This document shows, piece by piece, positions 1-8,615 of a stretch of DNA of 64,000 nucleotides. Position numbers and translations under genes: made by a program. This DNA is from Pseudomonas syringae (lineage in GTDB: Bacteria; Pseudomonadota; Gammaproteobacteria; Pseudomonadales; Pseudomonadaceae). Location of the stretch: the NCBI RefSeq assembly GCF_021606685.1, contig NZ_WKCB01000003.1, positions 1 to 64,000 of the forward strand. Direction: 5' to 3'. Position 1 is the stretch's first letter, and the number at the start of each line of letters is the position of its first letter. The notes under the pieces were generated by a model, which was not told where the DNA came from, ran no database searches, and saw nothing but the letters and a program-made list of their open reading frames with translations.

Positions 1-608
1 ATCCTCAAGGCATACGCCACCTCCGAGGTTTGCGGCCGTGTGTAGCTGTCGACCCCAAAGAACGTACCGGGTGCGAGATACGCCTCGTCAGGTTGTGCCT
101 GGGGCGGGAAGATCTCCCAGGCGCTGAAGTCCGTTCGCGCTCGGCTGCCCTTGTCGTCCCAGATCATGGGCCCCAGGTGCGAGCCGATCACCAGGTCCGC
201 CCTGACACAGCGAATAGTGTTGAGGGGTGGGCGCTCGTAGCCCACGCTGCAAATGTGCCCCAAGGCGACATAGCCAGCGGGCGGAATGGGTCGCCATACG
301 GCGATTTCGGCAGAGCCTTTCGAGCCCTGGTTGTTCCACACCGCGGTCAACTCCTCGGGCGGGCGCAGGGCGGTACCGTCCGTGGCGTTGGCGTCACTGA
401 CGACCGCGACGATCCGGCGGTTGTTGATCTGGCCGTAACCTTCAACGGCGATATCGCCTAGCGAAAAAAAGTTGTTGAGGTGGTTGGCGGAGGTTTCAGG
501 GCGCCAGAAGCTGGCTGACTTATGCGCGCCAGAGCCTTTGTCATTCCAGAGCAGATGGAACTCGGTGGTGAAGTTGATCAGCAGGTCTTTGTATTGCAGC
601 GAGGTCAT
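1..608 (-). CDS. Vps62-related protein, 3' end outside the window
   Basis: Reading the minus strand from the ATG at 608 gives 202 uninterrupted codons that run off the left edge, so the C-terminus is missing. The protein starts MTSLQYKDLLINFTTEF and carries repeated short blocks of the type LLWNDKGSGA, AVWNNQGSKG and MIWDDKGSRA, each followed by a W-containing strand (FWRP, VWRPIPP, AWEIFPP). It also has a GYVALGHICS segment. This pattern is that of the Vps62 family (PF06101), first named from a yeast vacuolar sorting protein and also found in plants and pseudomonads. There is no signal peptide. The bacterial function is unknown. The family call rests on motif resemblance only. Confidence 0.75.
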   Translation of the reverse strand, partial: MTSLQYKDLLINFTTEFHLLWNDKGSGAHKSASFWRPETSANHLNNFFSLGDIAVEGYGQINNRRIVAVVSDANATDGTALRPPEELTAVWNNQGSKGSAEIAVWRPIPPAGYVALGHICSVGYERPPLNTIRCVRADLVIGSHLGPMIWDDKGSRARTDFSAWEIFPPQAQPDEAYLAPGTFFGVDSYTRPQTSEVAYALR

Positions 609-691
609 TGAGGCACTCTCCAGTGGGTTCGAGACCTCACTATCGAGCAGTTTGCGCAGCACCCAGCGGTAGCTATGTAGGGCGCAAAAAA

Positions 692-1465
692 CTAGCGGTA
701 CTTACCGTCTTTACCGTGCCCAGCCATCGCCTGGTTACTGCGCAGGCTGATCATCAACTTGATATCGATCCACTCGATGCCCTGGGACTTGAGCTTGGGC
801 AGTTCACGCTCCAGCACCGCGAGGGTTTGCGGGTACGGGTGGCCGATCATCACTGCCGAGCCCTGCTTGTGGGCCAGCTTGATTGCGGTTTGCAATTGCG
901 TGGTGATCGCCGCTTCGGTGCGCTCGTCATCGAGGAAAACATCCCGCGAGACGCTGGCCAAACCAATTTTCTGCGCCTCGGCGGCGGCCACGGTCTTGGC
1001 GCTGGTGCGGCTGTCGACGAAGAACTTGTGCCGGCGTTGCAACTCGCCCATCAGCCAGGCCATGGCCTGCGGCTGCGCGGTCATGCGACTGCCCATGTGG
1101 TTGTTGATGCCAGCAGTGAAGGGCACGGCCTTGAACGCGGCGTCCAGGCGTTTGCCCAACTCTTCGATAGGCAGCTCGGGGTGCCAGGCGAACGGGCCGG
1201 TGGCCGGGTCCATGGGCATGTGCAGGATCACGATTTTGCCGGCCTTGTGGGCTTCGCGGGCGAACTCGGCGGCGTGGGGCGTGTCGGGCATGATCGCCGT
1301 GGTCACCGGGCCGGGCAGGGCGAGCACGCGCCGATCCCGGGGCAGGTTTTGCCCCAGGTCGTCGATGATCAGGGTCAGGTAGGCTTTATGCGCTTCGCCG
1401 GCAGGGGCCGCTTGGGCGACCCCTGCCAGGCTGCACAGCACAGCGATGATCAGGGCAAAACGCAT
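692..1465 (-). CDS. Divergent polysaccharide deacetylase family protein (YibQ-like)
   Basis: 257 residues with an N-terminal signal peptide ending near APAGEAH. The body matches the divergent polysaccharide deacetylase family (PF04748): LIIDDLGQN, a HMPMDP motif, GINNHMGSR and FFVDSRTSAKT, the conserved acidic/His set of that fold. It would act in the periplasm on an envelope polysaccharide; no substrate is established. The gene follows ctpA by one base and belongs to the gpmI-envC-ctpA operon, a conserved arrangement in pseudomonads that ties it to cell-wall metabolism. Confidence 0.88.
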   Translation of the reverse strand: MRFALIIAVLCSLAGVAQAAPAGEAHKAYLTLIIDDLGQNLPRDRRVLALPGPVTTAIMPDTPHAAEFAREAHKAGKIVILHMPMDPATGPFAWHPELPIEELGKRLDAAFKAVPFTAGINNHMGSRMTAQPQAMAWLMGELQRRHKFFVDSRTSAKTVAAAEAQKIGLASVSRDVFLDDERTEAAITTQLQTAIKLAHKQGSAVMIGHPYPQTLAVLERELPKLKSQGIEWIDIKLMISLRSNQAMAGHGKDGKYR

Positions 1466-1466
1466 A

Positions 1467-2783
1467 TCAACGGCTGCGGGTGATGCTCAGGCCTTTGAGC
1501 AGGCTCAGCGCCTGGGCCAGCTGGTAATCGTCGTCCTGCGGCATCGGCTTGGCTTTCGCGCCGCTGCCGGTAGGCTGGTCGGCGCCGCCGTTACCATTGC
1601 CCAGGTGACCTTGCAGGTCAGCTTCCTTGTAGTACTCGCTGTCGATCTCGTTGGTGATCCTGGCTTTGCGTACTTCGATGTCCGGCACGATGCCCTGGGC
1701 CTGGATCGAGCGACCATTGGGGGTGTAATACAGCGCGGTGGTGATCTTGAGTGCGCGCTCGTTGTTCAGCGGCAGCACGGTTTGTACCGAGCCTTTGCCG
1801 AAGCTGGTGGTGCCCATCAGCACGCCGCGTTTCTGGTCTTGCAGGGCGCCGGCGACGATCTCCGACGCGGAGGCGCTGCCGCCGTTGATCAGAACAGCCA
1901 ATGGCACGTTCTCACTGAGGTCGTTGCCGGTGGCCGAGAAGCGCAGCTCGGAGTTGGCGATACGGCCCTTGGTGTACACGATCAGGCCTTTGGTGATGAA
2001 GTGGTCGACCACTTCCACCGCCGATTGCAGCACGCCGCCCGGGTTGTTGCGCAGGTCGAGCACAATACCGCTGAGCTTCTTGCCGTTGTCCTTGCGCAGC
2101 TTGGCCAGGGCCTTGGCCACTTCGTCGCCGGTCTTGACCTGGAACTGGGTGATGCGGATGTAACCGTAGCCCGACTCCAGCAGCTGGCTCTTCACGCTCT
2201 TGACCACGATGGTGGCGCGGGTCAGGGTCACGTCAAACGGGTTGCCACCGTCGCGCACCAGGGTCAGGGTGATTTTCTGGCCGATCTTGCCGCGCATCTT
2301 GTCGACGGCTTCGGTCATGGTCTGGCCGCGGGTGGGCTGGCCGTTGATCTTCACGATAAAGTCGCCGGCCTGGATGCCCGCCTTGGACGCCGGGGTGTCG
2401 TCGATTGGCGACACGACTTTGATGTTGCCGTCTTCGGCGCCGACTTCAATGCCCAGGCCGCCGAACTCGCCACTGGTGCTTTCCTGCAGCTCGGCAAAAT
2501 CTTCCGGGCCCAGGTAGGCGGAGTGCGGGTCGAGGTTGCTGAGCATGCCCTTGATGGCATTTTCCAGCAGGGTCTTGTCGTCTACAGGTTCGACATAAGC
2601 GGCCTTGATGCGGTCCATGACCTCGGCAAAGGTGCGCAGCTCGTCCAGCGGCAACGGCGCCTTGGTGGTCGCGGCGGTGGCGGCGGGTGCAGCCGGGGCG
2701 GCCTGGCCAGCGAAAGCCAGGGGCGCGCCGATCACCAGAGCGATGGTCAGGGCCAGCGAAGTGAGGCGGGACAAATGCAGCAT
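1467..2783 (-). CDS. ctpA: S41 family carboxy-terminal processing peptidase CtpA
   Basis: 438 residues. A signal peptide (about residues 1-26) precedes an Ala/Pro-rich linker, a PDZ domain around 105-190 (GGLGIEVG, AGIQAGDFIVKING) and an S41 protease domain. The catalytic serine is visible in GGSASASEI (Ser307), with the lysine in SFGKGSVQ (Lys330) and a Gln four residues later. It is a periplasmic serine protease that trims or degrades C-termini of envelope proteins. It is encoded downstream of envC. In Pseudomonas, CtpA-type proteases control peptidoglycan hydrolases, which fits the neighbouring murein hydrolase activator. The assignment to CtpA rather than Prc rests on the short length. 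Confidence 0.93.
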   Translation of the reverse strand: MLHLSRLTSLALTIALVIGAPLAFAGQAAPAAPAATAATTKAPLPLDELRTFAEVMDRIKAAYVEPVDDKTLLENAIKGMLSNLDPHSAYLGPEDFAELQESTSGEFGGLGIEVGAEDGNIKVVSPIDDTPASKAGIQAGDFIVKINGQPTRGQTMTEAVDKMRGKIGQKITLTLVRDGGNPFDVTLTRATIVVKSVKSQLLESGYGYIRITQFQVKTGDEVAKALAKLRKDNGKKLSGIVLDLRNNPGGVLQSAVEVVDHFITKGLIVYTKGRIANSELRFSATGNDLSENVPLAVLINGGSASASEIVAGALQDQKRGVLMGTTSFGKGSVQTVLPLNNERALKITTALYYTPNGRSIQAQGIVPDIEVRKARITNEIDSEYYKEADLQGHLGNGNGGADQPTGSGAKAKPMPQDDDYQLAQALSLLKGLSITRSR

Positions 2784-2813
2784 GTCGAACGAACTCCTAA
2801 TGTAGATGCGGCC

Positions 2814-4109
2814 CTATCCTTGGGAACGGCACCATTGTGCAGGATCGCTTGGGCGACCCTGCTGACGAATAGCGAAGTACAGCGCCGGGGTGTCCTGGCC
2901 ACCACTGTTACCCACAGTGGAGATGGATTCACCGGCTTTTACAACATCACCTGCCGACTTGAGTAAAGTCTGATTGTGGCCGTAAAGGCTCAAATAGCCA
3001 TTACCGTGGTCGAGAATCACCAGCAAGCCGGCGCCACGCAACCAATCGGCAAACACCACGCGCCCACCGTGAACGGCGTGGACCTGGCTGCCGGCTGAGG
3101 CGCTGATCATCACGCCATCCCACTTGGCACGGGTGTCGTCGCCACGGGTTTCACCGAAGCGTGCCAGTAATCGACCATCAACTGGCCATGGAAGTTTGCC
3201 GCGGGCTGAAGCAAAAGGCCCACCGAACGATTCGCCGGCGCTGGAAACCACTGGGCCAGGGGCTGCACGCGCCGGTTTACGCGGCGTCGGCGCGTCCGTG
3301 GTAGCGGCCAGCTCGGCCTCACGCTGGCGCTTTTTTTCGGCTTCCTGCTGGGCGATCAGCGCTTTTTGCCGCGCTTCTTCGGCCTCACGTGCCTGGCGAG
3401 CCAGGGTTTCTTCGATGGTTTTGAGCACTTTGGCCAGGTCGGCCTGGTCTTGCTCGCGGGCCTGCAGCTTGGCGTCGCGGGCCTTTACGTCGTCATTGAG
3501 CTTGGCCAGGGCCACCTGGCGCTCCTTGCGGACCTTGTCCAGCTCGTCGCGCTGGGCGGTGAGGCTGCTTTTCTGGTCTTCCAGCTGCGATTGCTGGTTG
3601 GCGATCTCCTGTTCGACGTTGACCAGCTGGCGCAGGGTCTCGTTGAAGCTTTTCAGCTGCTCCATACGGGCCTTGCTCAGGTAGTCGTAGTAGGTCAGGG
3701 TGCGCGCGAATTTTTCCGGGTTCTGCTGGTTGAGCAGCAGCTTGAGGTATTCCTGGCGGCCGTTCTGGTAGGCGGCGCGGGCCTGGATCGCGATCAGGCG
3801 TTGCTGTTCAACGCGTGCGCTCTGGAGTTTTTTTTTCTCAGCGTCGAGTCGCTCCAGTTCCGACTCGCTCTTCTTTAGTTCTTTTTGTAGCTCCTGGACC
3901 TGCTTCTCCAGCTTGCCCATTTCGGTTTCCGTGCCGCGCAGGTCTTTCTGCACCCCGGATTTTTCTTCCTGGAGCTTGCCGAGCAGTTTTTTCAGCTCGG
4001 TAATGTCCTGACGCGTAGCGTCCAACTGTTGTTGGGTTTGTGCGCGCTCATCGGCAAATGCCGGTTGGAGCAGGCAGACAAGAGCAAGGGTAATCAAGGC
4101 GCGAAGCAT
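2814..4109 (-). CDS. envC: Murein hydrolase activator EnvC
   Basis: 431 residues from the ATG at 4109 (MLRALITLALVCLL), which begins a clean signal peptide. The longer open frame extends upstream into a REP doublet and is not credible. Residues about 25-260 form a long coiled coil rich in Glu, Lys and Gln. The C-terminal ~110 residues are a LytM/M23 domain. The domain is degenerate: the usual HxH zinc motif reads YFAI in ALYFAIRQ, as in EnvC proteins that activate amidases rather than cut peptidoglycan themselves. It would work in the periplasm at the division site with FtsEX and amidases. The operon is gpmI-envC-ctpA. Confidence 0.93.
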   Translation of the reverse strand: MLRALITLALVCLLQPAFADERAQTQQQLDATRQDITELKKLLGKLQEEKSGVQKDLRGTETEMGKLEKQVQELQKELKKSESELERLDAEKKKLQSARVEQQRLIAIQARAAYQNGRQEYLKLLLNQQNPEKFARTLTYYDYLSKARMEQLKSFNETLRQLVNVEQEIANQQSQLEDQKSSLTAQRDELDKVRKERQVALAKLNDDVKARDAKLQAREQDQADLAKVLKTIEETLARQAREAEEARQKALIAQQEAEKKRQREAELAATTDAPTPRKPARAAPGPVVSSAGESFGGPFASARGKLPWPVDGRLLARFGETRGDDTRAKWDGVMISASAGSQVHAVHGGRVVFADWLRGAGLLVILDHGNGYLSLYGHNQTLLKSAGDVVKAGESISTVGNSGGQDTPALYFAIRQQGRPSDPAQWCRSQG

Positions 4110-4253
4110 AGAGGCGGGCGACACCAGGGAAAGGGACGGCCTAGTATGCCCGCCAAGCGCGGCAAAAAAAACGCCCAATTCGGGCTCCGAGGCAAGATAG
4201 GCGCCGAGTGGCGCAGGTATGGCAGAAAGATATCTACCAAACACCGCAAAGCA

Positions 4254-4349
4254 AATGTGGGAGGGGGCTTGCTCCCGATGGCGATGTATCAGGCACAGAT
4301 GCTGTGACTGACCCACTGCTATCGGGGGCAAGCCCCCTCCCACATTGGT
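4254..4349. repeat. REP doublet (REPIN-like)
   Basis: Two inverted copies of a REP hairpin sequence (ATGTGGGAGGGGGCTTGC and its complement GCAAGCCCCCTCCCACAT) flank about 40 bases. It lies between envC and gpmI, which may therefore be separately transcribed. Confidence 0.92.
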
Positions 4350-4367
4350 TTGTGGCGTGTGTTGGAT

Positions 4368-5894
4368 TCAGACCAGAATCGAAGTGCCGGTCATCTCCAC
4401 CGGCTTCTCCAGCCCCATCAGCATCAGCATGGTCGGCGCCACGTCCGCCAGTACGCCGCCGTCACGCACCTTGAAGTCACGTTTGCCGACGTAGATAAAC
4501 GGCACCGGCTCGGTGGTGTGCGCGGTGTGGGCCTGGCCGGTGGATTCGTCGGACATCTGCTCGCAGTTGCCGTGGTCGGCGGTGATCAGCGCTTCGCCAC
4601 CGACTTTTTCCAGGGCCTCGACGATGCGGCCGACGCACAGGTCCAGGCATTCCACGGCCTTGGTGGCGGCTTCGAGGTTGCCGCTGTGGCCCACCATGTC
4701 GCCGTTGGCGTAGTTGACCACGATCACGTCATAACGCTGGTGCTCGATGGCATCGACGATCTTGTCGGTGACTTCCGGCGCGCTCATTTCCGGCTGCAGG
4801 TCGTAAGTGGCGACTTTCGGTGACGGGATCAGGATGCGCTCTTCGCCCGGGAACGGTTCTTCGCGCCCGCCCGAGAAGAAGAACGTCACGTGGGCGTATT
4901 TCTCGGTTTCGGCGATGCGCAGTTGGGTCTTGCCGTTTTTTGCCAAGTAGTCGCCCAGCACGTTGTCCAGGCTGCTCGCGGCAAACGCGGCGGGGGCCGG
5001 GATGCTGGCGGCGTATTGGGTCAGGCCCACGTACTGCACTTTGGGCTGGCGCGCGCGCTCGAATTCCTTGAAGCCGTCTTCGACAAACACGCGGCTCAGC
5101 TCGCGGGCGCGGTCGGCGCGGAAGTTCATGAACACCACGGCGTCGCCGTCTTCCACCTTCACCGGCTCGCCGATGGTGGTTGCCTTGACGAATTCATCGC
5201 TCTCGCCACGCGCGTAGGCGGCTTCCAGGCCTTGCTGGGCGGTGGCGGCATTGAATTCGGCCTGGCCATCGACGATCAAGTTGTAGGCCTGGGACACACG
5301 GTCCCAACGGTTGTCGCGGTCCATCGCGAAGTAGCGCCCGACCAGGCTGGCGATGCGGCCTTTGCCGAGGGCGGCGAAGGTGGTGTCCAGCAGCTCGATG
5401 GACGATTGCGCGCTTTTGGGCGGGGTGTCGCGGCCGTCGAGGAAGGCGTGCAGGTAGATTTTGTCGGCGCCGCGCTTGAACGCCAGCTCGGCCATGGCGA
5501 CCAGGTGGTCCTGGTGGCTGTGCACGCCGCCATCGGACAGCAGGCCCATGAAGTGCACGGCTTTGCCGGCAGCCACTGCTTTATCTACCGCCGCGCAAAT
5601 GGTCGGGTTCTCGAAGAACTCGCCATCGCGGATTGCTTTGGTCACGCGGGTGAAGTCTTGATAGACCACTCGTCCGGCGCCGAGATTCATGTGGCCGACT
5701 TCCGAGTTGCCCATCTGGCCATCCGGCAGGCCCACGTCCATGCCCGATCCGGAGATCAGGCCGTTGGGAACGGTGGCGACGAGGCGGTCGAGTACTGGCT
5801 TGCTGGCCGCGTATACCGCGTTGTCGTGGTGGCTTTCACTGTGTCCGAAGCCATCGAGAATTATCAGGACCAAAGGTTTAGGCGTGGTAGTCAT
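4368..5894 (-). CDS. gpmI: 2,3-bisphosphoglycerate-independent phosphoglycerate mutase
   Basis: 508 residues from the ATG at 5894 ([17 protein letters not shown]); AGAGGATCT just upstream serves as ribosome binding site. A GTG-initiated extension of 26 codons lacks one. The enzyme interconverts 3- and 2-phosphoglycerate in glycolysis and gluconeogenesis using two manganese ions. Visible motifs are the N-terminal metal Asp in LILDGFG, the phosphoserine site in [11 protein letters not shown] (Ser64), and C-terminal metal ligands in [11 protein letters not shown] and [10 protein letters not shown]. Length matches the family (about 510). It is the first gene of the envC/ctpA operon, diverging from the rhodanese-grxC-secB set. 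Confidence 0.97.
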   Translation of the reverse strand: MTTTPKPLVLIILDGFGHSESHHDNAVYAASKPVLDRLVATVPNGLISGSGMDVGLPDGQMGNSEVGHMNLGAGRVVYQDFTRVTKAIRDGEFFENPTICAAVDKAVAAGKAVHFMGLLSDGGVHSHQDHLVAMAELAFKRGADKIYLHAFLDGRDTPPKSAQSSIELLDTTFAALGKGRIASLVGRYFAMDRDNRWDRVSQAYNLIVDGQAEFNAATAQQGLEAAYARGESDEFVKATTIGEPVKVEDGDAVVFMNFRADRARELSRVFVEDGFKEFERARQPKVQYVGLTQYAASIPAPAAFAASSLDNVLGDYLAKNGKTQLRIAETEKYAHVTFFFSGGREEPFPGEERILIPSPKVATYDLQPEMSAPEVTDKIVDAIEHQRYDVIVVNYANGDMVGHSGNLEAATKAVECLDLCVGRIVEALEKVGGEALITADHGNCEQMSDESTGQAHTAHTTEPVPFIYVGKRDFKVRDGGVLADVAPTMLMLMGLEKPVEMTGTSILV

Positions 5895-6045
5895 AGATCC
5901 TCTCGCGGCGGTAATAAAGGAAGACAATTGAAAAGGGAGTGGCAGTTTAAAGCGAAGTTCCGACGACGTCACCGCTTTACGGGGGTTGGCCCCCCCTGAC
6001 GGCTGTGTATACTTACCGCCATTTTAACGCCCTGGAACCTCCTTG

Positions 6046-6459
6046 ATGGTTGATCACCTGATTGCATTTGCCACTGCCCACTACCTGCTCGTGGGTGCCT
6101 TCGTCATCCTGCTGGCGCTGCTGATCGCTCACGAGTTGAGCCGTGGTGGCCGCAGCCTGAGCACGTCGGAGCTGACCGCGATGGTCAACAAGGATGAGGC
6201 CGTTGTCGTGGATATCCGCCCGGCCAAGGATTTTGCTGCCGGCCATATCGTCGGCGCCCTGAACATTCCGCAGGACAAGCTGATCGCACGCTTGGCCGAG
6301 CTGGAAAAGTACAAGGCCAAGACCATCATTCTGGTCGACGCCCAAGGCCAGCACGCCGGCACCCACGCCCGCGAAATGCTCAAGACCGGTTTCACCGCCG
6401 CCAAGCTGTCCGGTGGTATCGGCAGCTGGAAGGCCGACAACCTGCCACTGGTGAAGTGA
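6046..6459 (+). CDS. Membrane-anchored rhodanese-like protein without catalytic cysteine
   Basis: 137 residues from the ATG at 6046, preceded by GGAACCTCCTTG. One N-terminal transmembrane segment (about residues 12-28) is followed by a cytoplasmic rhodanese fold: VVVDIRPAKDFAAGHIVGALNIP, a central strand TIILVDAQGQHAG, and GGIGSWKADNLPLVK. In active rhodaneses the central strand ends with a Cys that carries the persulfide; here the position is Asp/Ala, and no cysteine occurs anywhere in the protein. It is therefore unlikely to transfer sulfur. It lies immediately upstream of grxC and secB (gap 1 base to grxC), the standard order in gamma-proteobacteria (YibN position). Confidence 0.9.
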   Translation: MVDHLIAFATAHYLLVGAFVILLALLIAHELSRGGRSLSTSELTAMVNKDEAVVVDIRPAKDFAAGHIVGALNIPQDKLIARLAELEKYKAKTIILVDAQGQHAGTHAREMLKTGFTAAKLSGGIGSWKADNLPLVK

Positions 6460-6460
6460 T

Positions 6461-6715
6461 ATGAGCCAGGTTGTCGTGTATTCCAGCGATTGGTGCCCTT
6501 ACTGCATGCGGGCCAAGGCCTTGCTGGAGAAAAAGGGCGTTGCCTTCGAAGAGATCAAGGTCGACGGCAAACCCCAGGTGCGCGCCGAAATGGCCCAGAA
6601 GGCGGGGCGCACGTCCGTGCCGCAGATCTGGATCGGCGCCAAGCACATCGGTGGCTGCGATGACCTGTTCGCCCTGGAGCGTGCCGGCAAGCTCGATGCG
6701 CTGCTGCTCGTCTGA
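6461..6715 (+). CDS. grxC: Glutaredoxin 3
   Basis: 84 residues, a complete class-1 glutaredoxin. The dithiol active site CPYC is at residues 12-15 (SSDWCPYCMRAK). The cis-proline TSVPQIWIG and the glutathione-binding GGCDDL motif are present. It reduces protein disulfides and glutathione mixed disulfides in the cytoplasm. The start lies one base after the rhodanese stop, implying one transcript, with secB following. Confidence 0.97.
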   Translation: MSQVVVYSSDWCPYCMRAKALLEKKGVAFEEIKVDGKPQVRAEMAQKAGRTSVPQIWIGAKHIGGCDDLFALERAGKLDALLLV

Positions 6716-6756
6716 CTCCCAACCCCTAAAGACCCCAAGATCAAGAAGGATCTGCG

Positions 6757-7236
6757 ATGACTGACCAACAGAACACCGAAGCAGCAGAAGCCCAAGCGCC
6801 ACAATTCTCGTTGCAGCGGATCTACGTGCGTGACCTGTCGTTCGAAGCGCCGAAAAGCCCGGCGATCTTCCGCCAGGAATGGACCCCAAGCGTCGCGCTG
6901 GACCTGAACACTCGCCAGAAAGCCCTGGAAGGCGACTTCCACGAAGTCGTGCTGACCCTGTCGGTAACCGTCAAAAACGGCGAAGAAGTAGCCTTCATCG
7001 CTGAAGTGCAACAGGCCGGTATCTTCCTGATCCAGGGCCTGGACGATGCGTCCATGAGCCACACCCTGGGCGCGTTCTGCCCGAACATCCTGTTCCCGTA
7101 TGCCCGTGAGACCCTCGACAGCCTGGTGACGCGCGGTTCGTTCCCGGCGCTGATGCTGGCTCCGGTGAACTTCGATGCCCTGTACGCTCAAGAGCTGCAG
7201 CGCATGCAACAGGAAGGTTCGTCGACGGTTCAGTAA
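6757..7236 (+). CDS. secB: Protein-export chaperone SecB
   Basis: 159 residues. It opens with an acidic/Gln-rich tail and then the family core [32 protein letters not shown], and the C-terminal [17 protein letters not shown]. SecB is a homotetrameric cytoplasmic chaperone that keeps preproteins unfolded and hands them to SecA. AAGAAGGATCTGCG precedes the ATG as ribosome binding site. It is third in the rhodanese-grxC-secB cluster; a REP doublet follows the stop. Confidence 0.97.
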   Translation: MTDQQNTEAAEAQAPQFSLQRIYVRDLSFEAPKSPAIFRQEWTPSVALDLNTRQKALEGDFHEVVLTLSVTVKNGEEVAFIAEVQQAGIFLIQGLDDASMSHTLGAFCPNILFPYARETLDSLVTRGSFPALMLAPVNFDALYAQELQRMQQEGSSTVQ

Positions 7237-7257
7237 TTTCGAACCCGACGCAGGACC

Positions 7258-7353
7258 CAATGTGGGAGGGGGCTTGCCCCCGATAGCGGTGGATCAGTCA
7301 CATAGATGTCGACTGACAACCCGTCATCGGGGGCAAGCCCCCTCCCACATTTG
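7258..7353. repeat. REP doublet (REPIN-like)
   Basis: Head-to-head inverted REP hairpins (AATGTGGGAGGGGGCTTGCC ... and its complement) between the converging ends of secB and trmL. Confidence 0.92.
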
Positions 7354-7362
7354 TTATGTGTG

Positions 7363-7818
7363 TTACTTGAAGCCGAGCTGGCGCCAGCCTTCGTAGACGG
7401 CGACGGCGACGGTGTTGGACAGGTTCAGGCTGCGGCAGCCCTCGCGCATCGGCAAGCGCAGGCGATGGCCGTCGGGCAGGGCGTCGAGCACCTCGGCTGG
7501 CAGGCCTCGGCTTTCGGGGCCGAACAGGAAGGCGTCGCCCTCGGCAAAGCTGGCATCATGGAATGGCCGCGAACCCTTGGTGGTGAACGCGAACAGCCGT
7601 GGGTGGCCGAGGCTTTCCAGGCAGCTGGCGAGGTCGGCATGGCGCTTGAGCGTGGCGTACTCGTGGTAGTCCAGTCCGGCGCGGCGCAGGCGCTTGTCGT
7701 CCATGTCAAAGCCCAGCGGCTCGATCAAATGCAGGTGGCAGCCACTGTTGGCGCACAGCCTGATAACGTTGCCGGTATTCGGCGGAATTTCTGGTTGAAA
7801 AAGGATGACGTGAAACAT
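7363..7818 (-). CDS. trmL: tRNA (cytidine(34)-2'-O)-methyltransferase TrmL
   Basis: 151 residues from the ATG at 7818 (MFHVILFQPEIPPNTGN). This is the SPOUT class: the N-terminal PEIPPNTGNVIR, and the C-terminal knot FLFGPESRGLP and LRLPMREGCRSLNLSNTVAVAVYE that binds S-adenosylmethionine. The enzyme 2'-O-methylates the wobble position of certain tRNA-Leu species. The open frame extends 188 codons further upstream through repeat DNA, but the true N-terminus is clear from the family. Its start codon overlaps by two bases the start of the divergent gene at 7817. Confidence 0.95.
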   Translation of the reverse strand: MFHVILFQPEIPPNTGNVIRLCANSGCHLHLIEPLGFDMDDKRLRRAGLDYHEYATLKRHADLASCLESLGHPRLFAFTTKGSRPFHDASFAEGDAFLFGPESRGLPAEVLDALPDGHRLRLPMREGCRSLNLSNTVAVAVYEGWRQLGFK

Positions 7819-8257
7819 GCACGGCTCCGAAGGCAAAGATGCGCTGCATTCTACCCCCGAAGAGGACCCAAGGCCGAAGCTTATGCCGAGGGTCATGGGC
7901 TCATTGGCGATTGTCGGCCTGATGGTGGGCCTGATGATCGGCCGCCTGACCACCCCGGACCCGGTCGAACTGCAGCAGGTCGAGACCGCAGCAGACGGTG
8001 TGGTGGTGTGGTTCAACAGCGAGCCCAAGCTGCACGGCGAGCATATCGACGGCACCGTGGCGCTGCTGTTCGACGCGCAGGGCACGCCGGCCAGTGGGCA
8101 ACTCAAGGTCAATGACAAGGACGTGAACTGGCGCGTGCGCAAGACCGATGGCGGCTTGCTGCTGAACCTGGTGGCGGCTCGGCCGTTGTGTGGGGAGTGG
8201 AAAGGTGCCGAGGCCGATGGCCGCTGGCGGCTGGAGATCCATCTCCAGGAGCAATAA
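7817..8257 (+). CDS. Small membrane-anchored protein of unknown function
   Basis: 146 residues if started at the ATG at 7817 (MHGSEGKDALHS), whose ATG shares two bases with the trmL start on the other strand (the sequence CATG serves both). An internal ATG at 7883 (MPRVMGSLAIVG) is an alternative. One hydrophobic segment (about residues 28-44) is followed by a soluble domain with VVVWFNSEPKLHGEHIDGTVALLFDAQG and LEIHLQEQ, predicted to be beta-rich and outside the membrane. I do not recognise a named family. The gene ends where the first of four direct repeats begins. Confidence 0.72.
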   Translation: MHGSEGKDALHSTPEEDPRPKLMPRVMGSLAIVGLMVGLMIGRLTTPDPVELQQVETAADGVVVWFNSEPKLHGEHIDGTVALLFDAQGTPASGQLKVNDKDVNWRVRKTDGGLLLNLVAARPLCGEWKGAEADGRWRLEIHLQEQ

Positions 8258-8545
8258 AAGAGGGAATCCCCGGCCTGCCTGTACCAAGGTCCCCAAAACG
8301 GGCTGGGGCTATGGGCGCTGCGCCACATAAGCCCCGGGTGTAAAGAAGGGAGTTCCCGGCCTGCCTGTACCAGGGCTCCCAAAACGGGGTGAAGCCAGAG
8401 GCTTCGGTGTTAAAGAGGGAATCCCCGGCCTGCCTGTACCGAGGTTCCCCAAAGCGGTGTGGAGCGCGACGCGGTTCGCATCAAGCACCCCGGGTGTAAA
8501 GAGGGGATTCTCGGCCTGCCTGTACCAAGGTCCCCGAAACTGGGT
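8257..8545. repeat. Four spaced ~47-bp direct repeats
   Basis: Copies lie at about 8257-8302, 8342-8389, 8412-8459 and 8498-8545, so spacing between starts is 85, 70 and 86 bases. All share the core CGGCCTGCCTGTACC and the pattern AAAGAGGGAATCCCC-core-AAGGTCCCCAAAACGGG. Copies 2 and 4 are also preceded by CCCCGGGTGT. Spacers differ in sequence. The array lies between the 146-residue protein and a terminator at 8616-8650. The stretch 8258-8896 otherwise holds only that terminator and a REP doublet. Confidence 0.88.
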
Positions 8546-8615
8546 AGTACCAGGGTTATTGCAGGGCGCGTGCCAGAGTGGCCACGTTGGGCCAAATAAT
8601 CTCATCAGAAAGCGC

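Noticed and set aside
1446..2966. 506-codon plus-strand frame opposite ctpA
   Set aside because: Shadow of ctpA in a GC-rich genome; no recognisable domain or ribosome binding site.
4110..4343. 78-codon N-terminal extension of envC
   Set aside because: It translates the REP doublet; the signal peptide begins at 4109.
8257..8545. Possible CRISPR array
   Set aside because: Only four imperfect repeats of about 47 bases with uneven spacing and no cas genes; copies differ internally by several bases.
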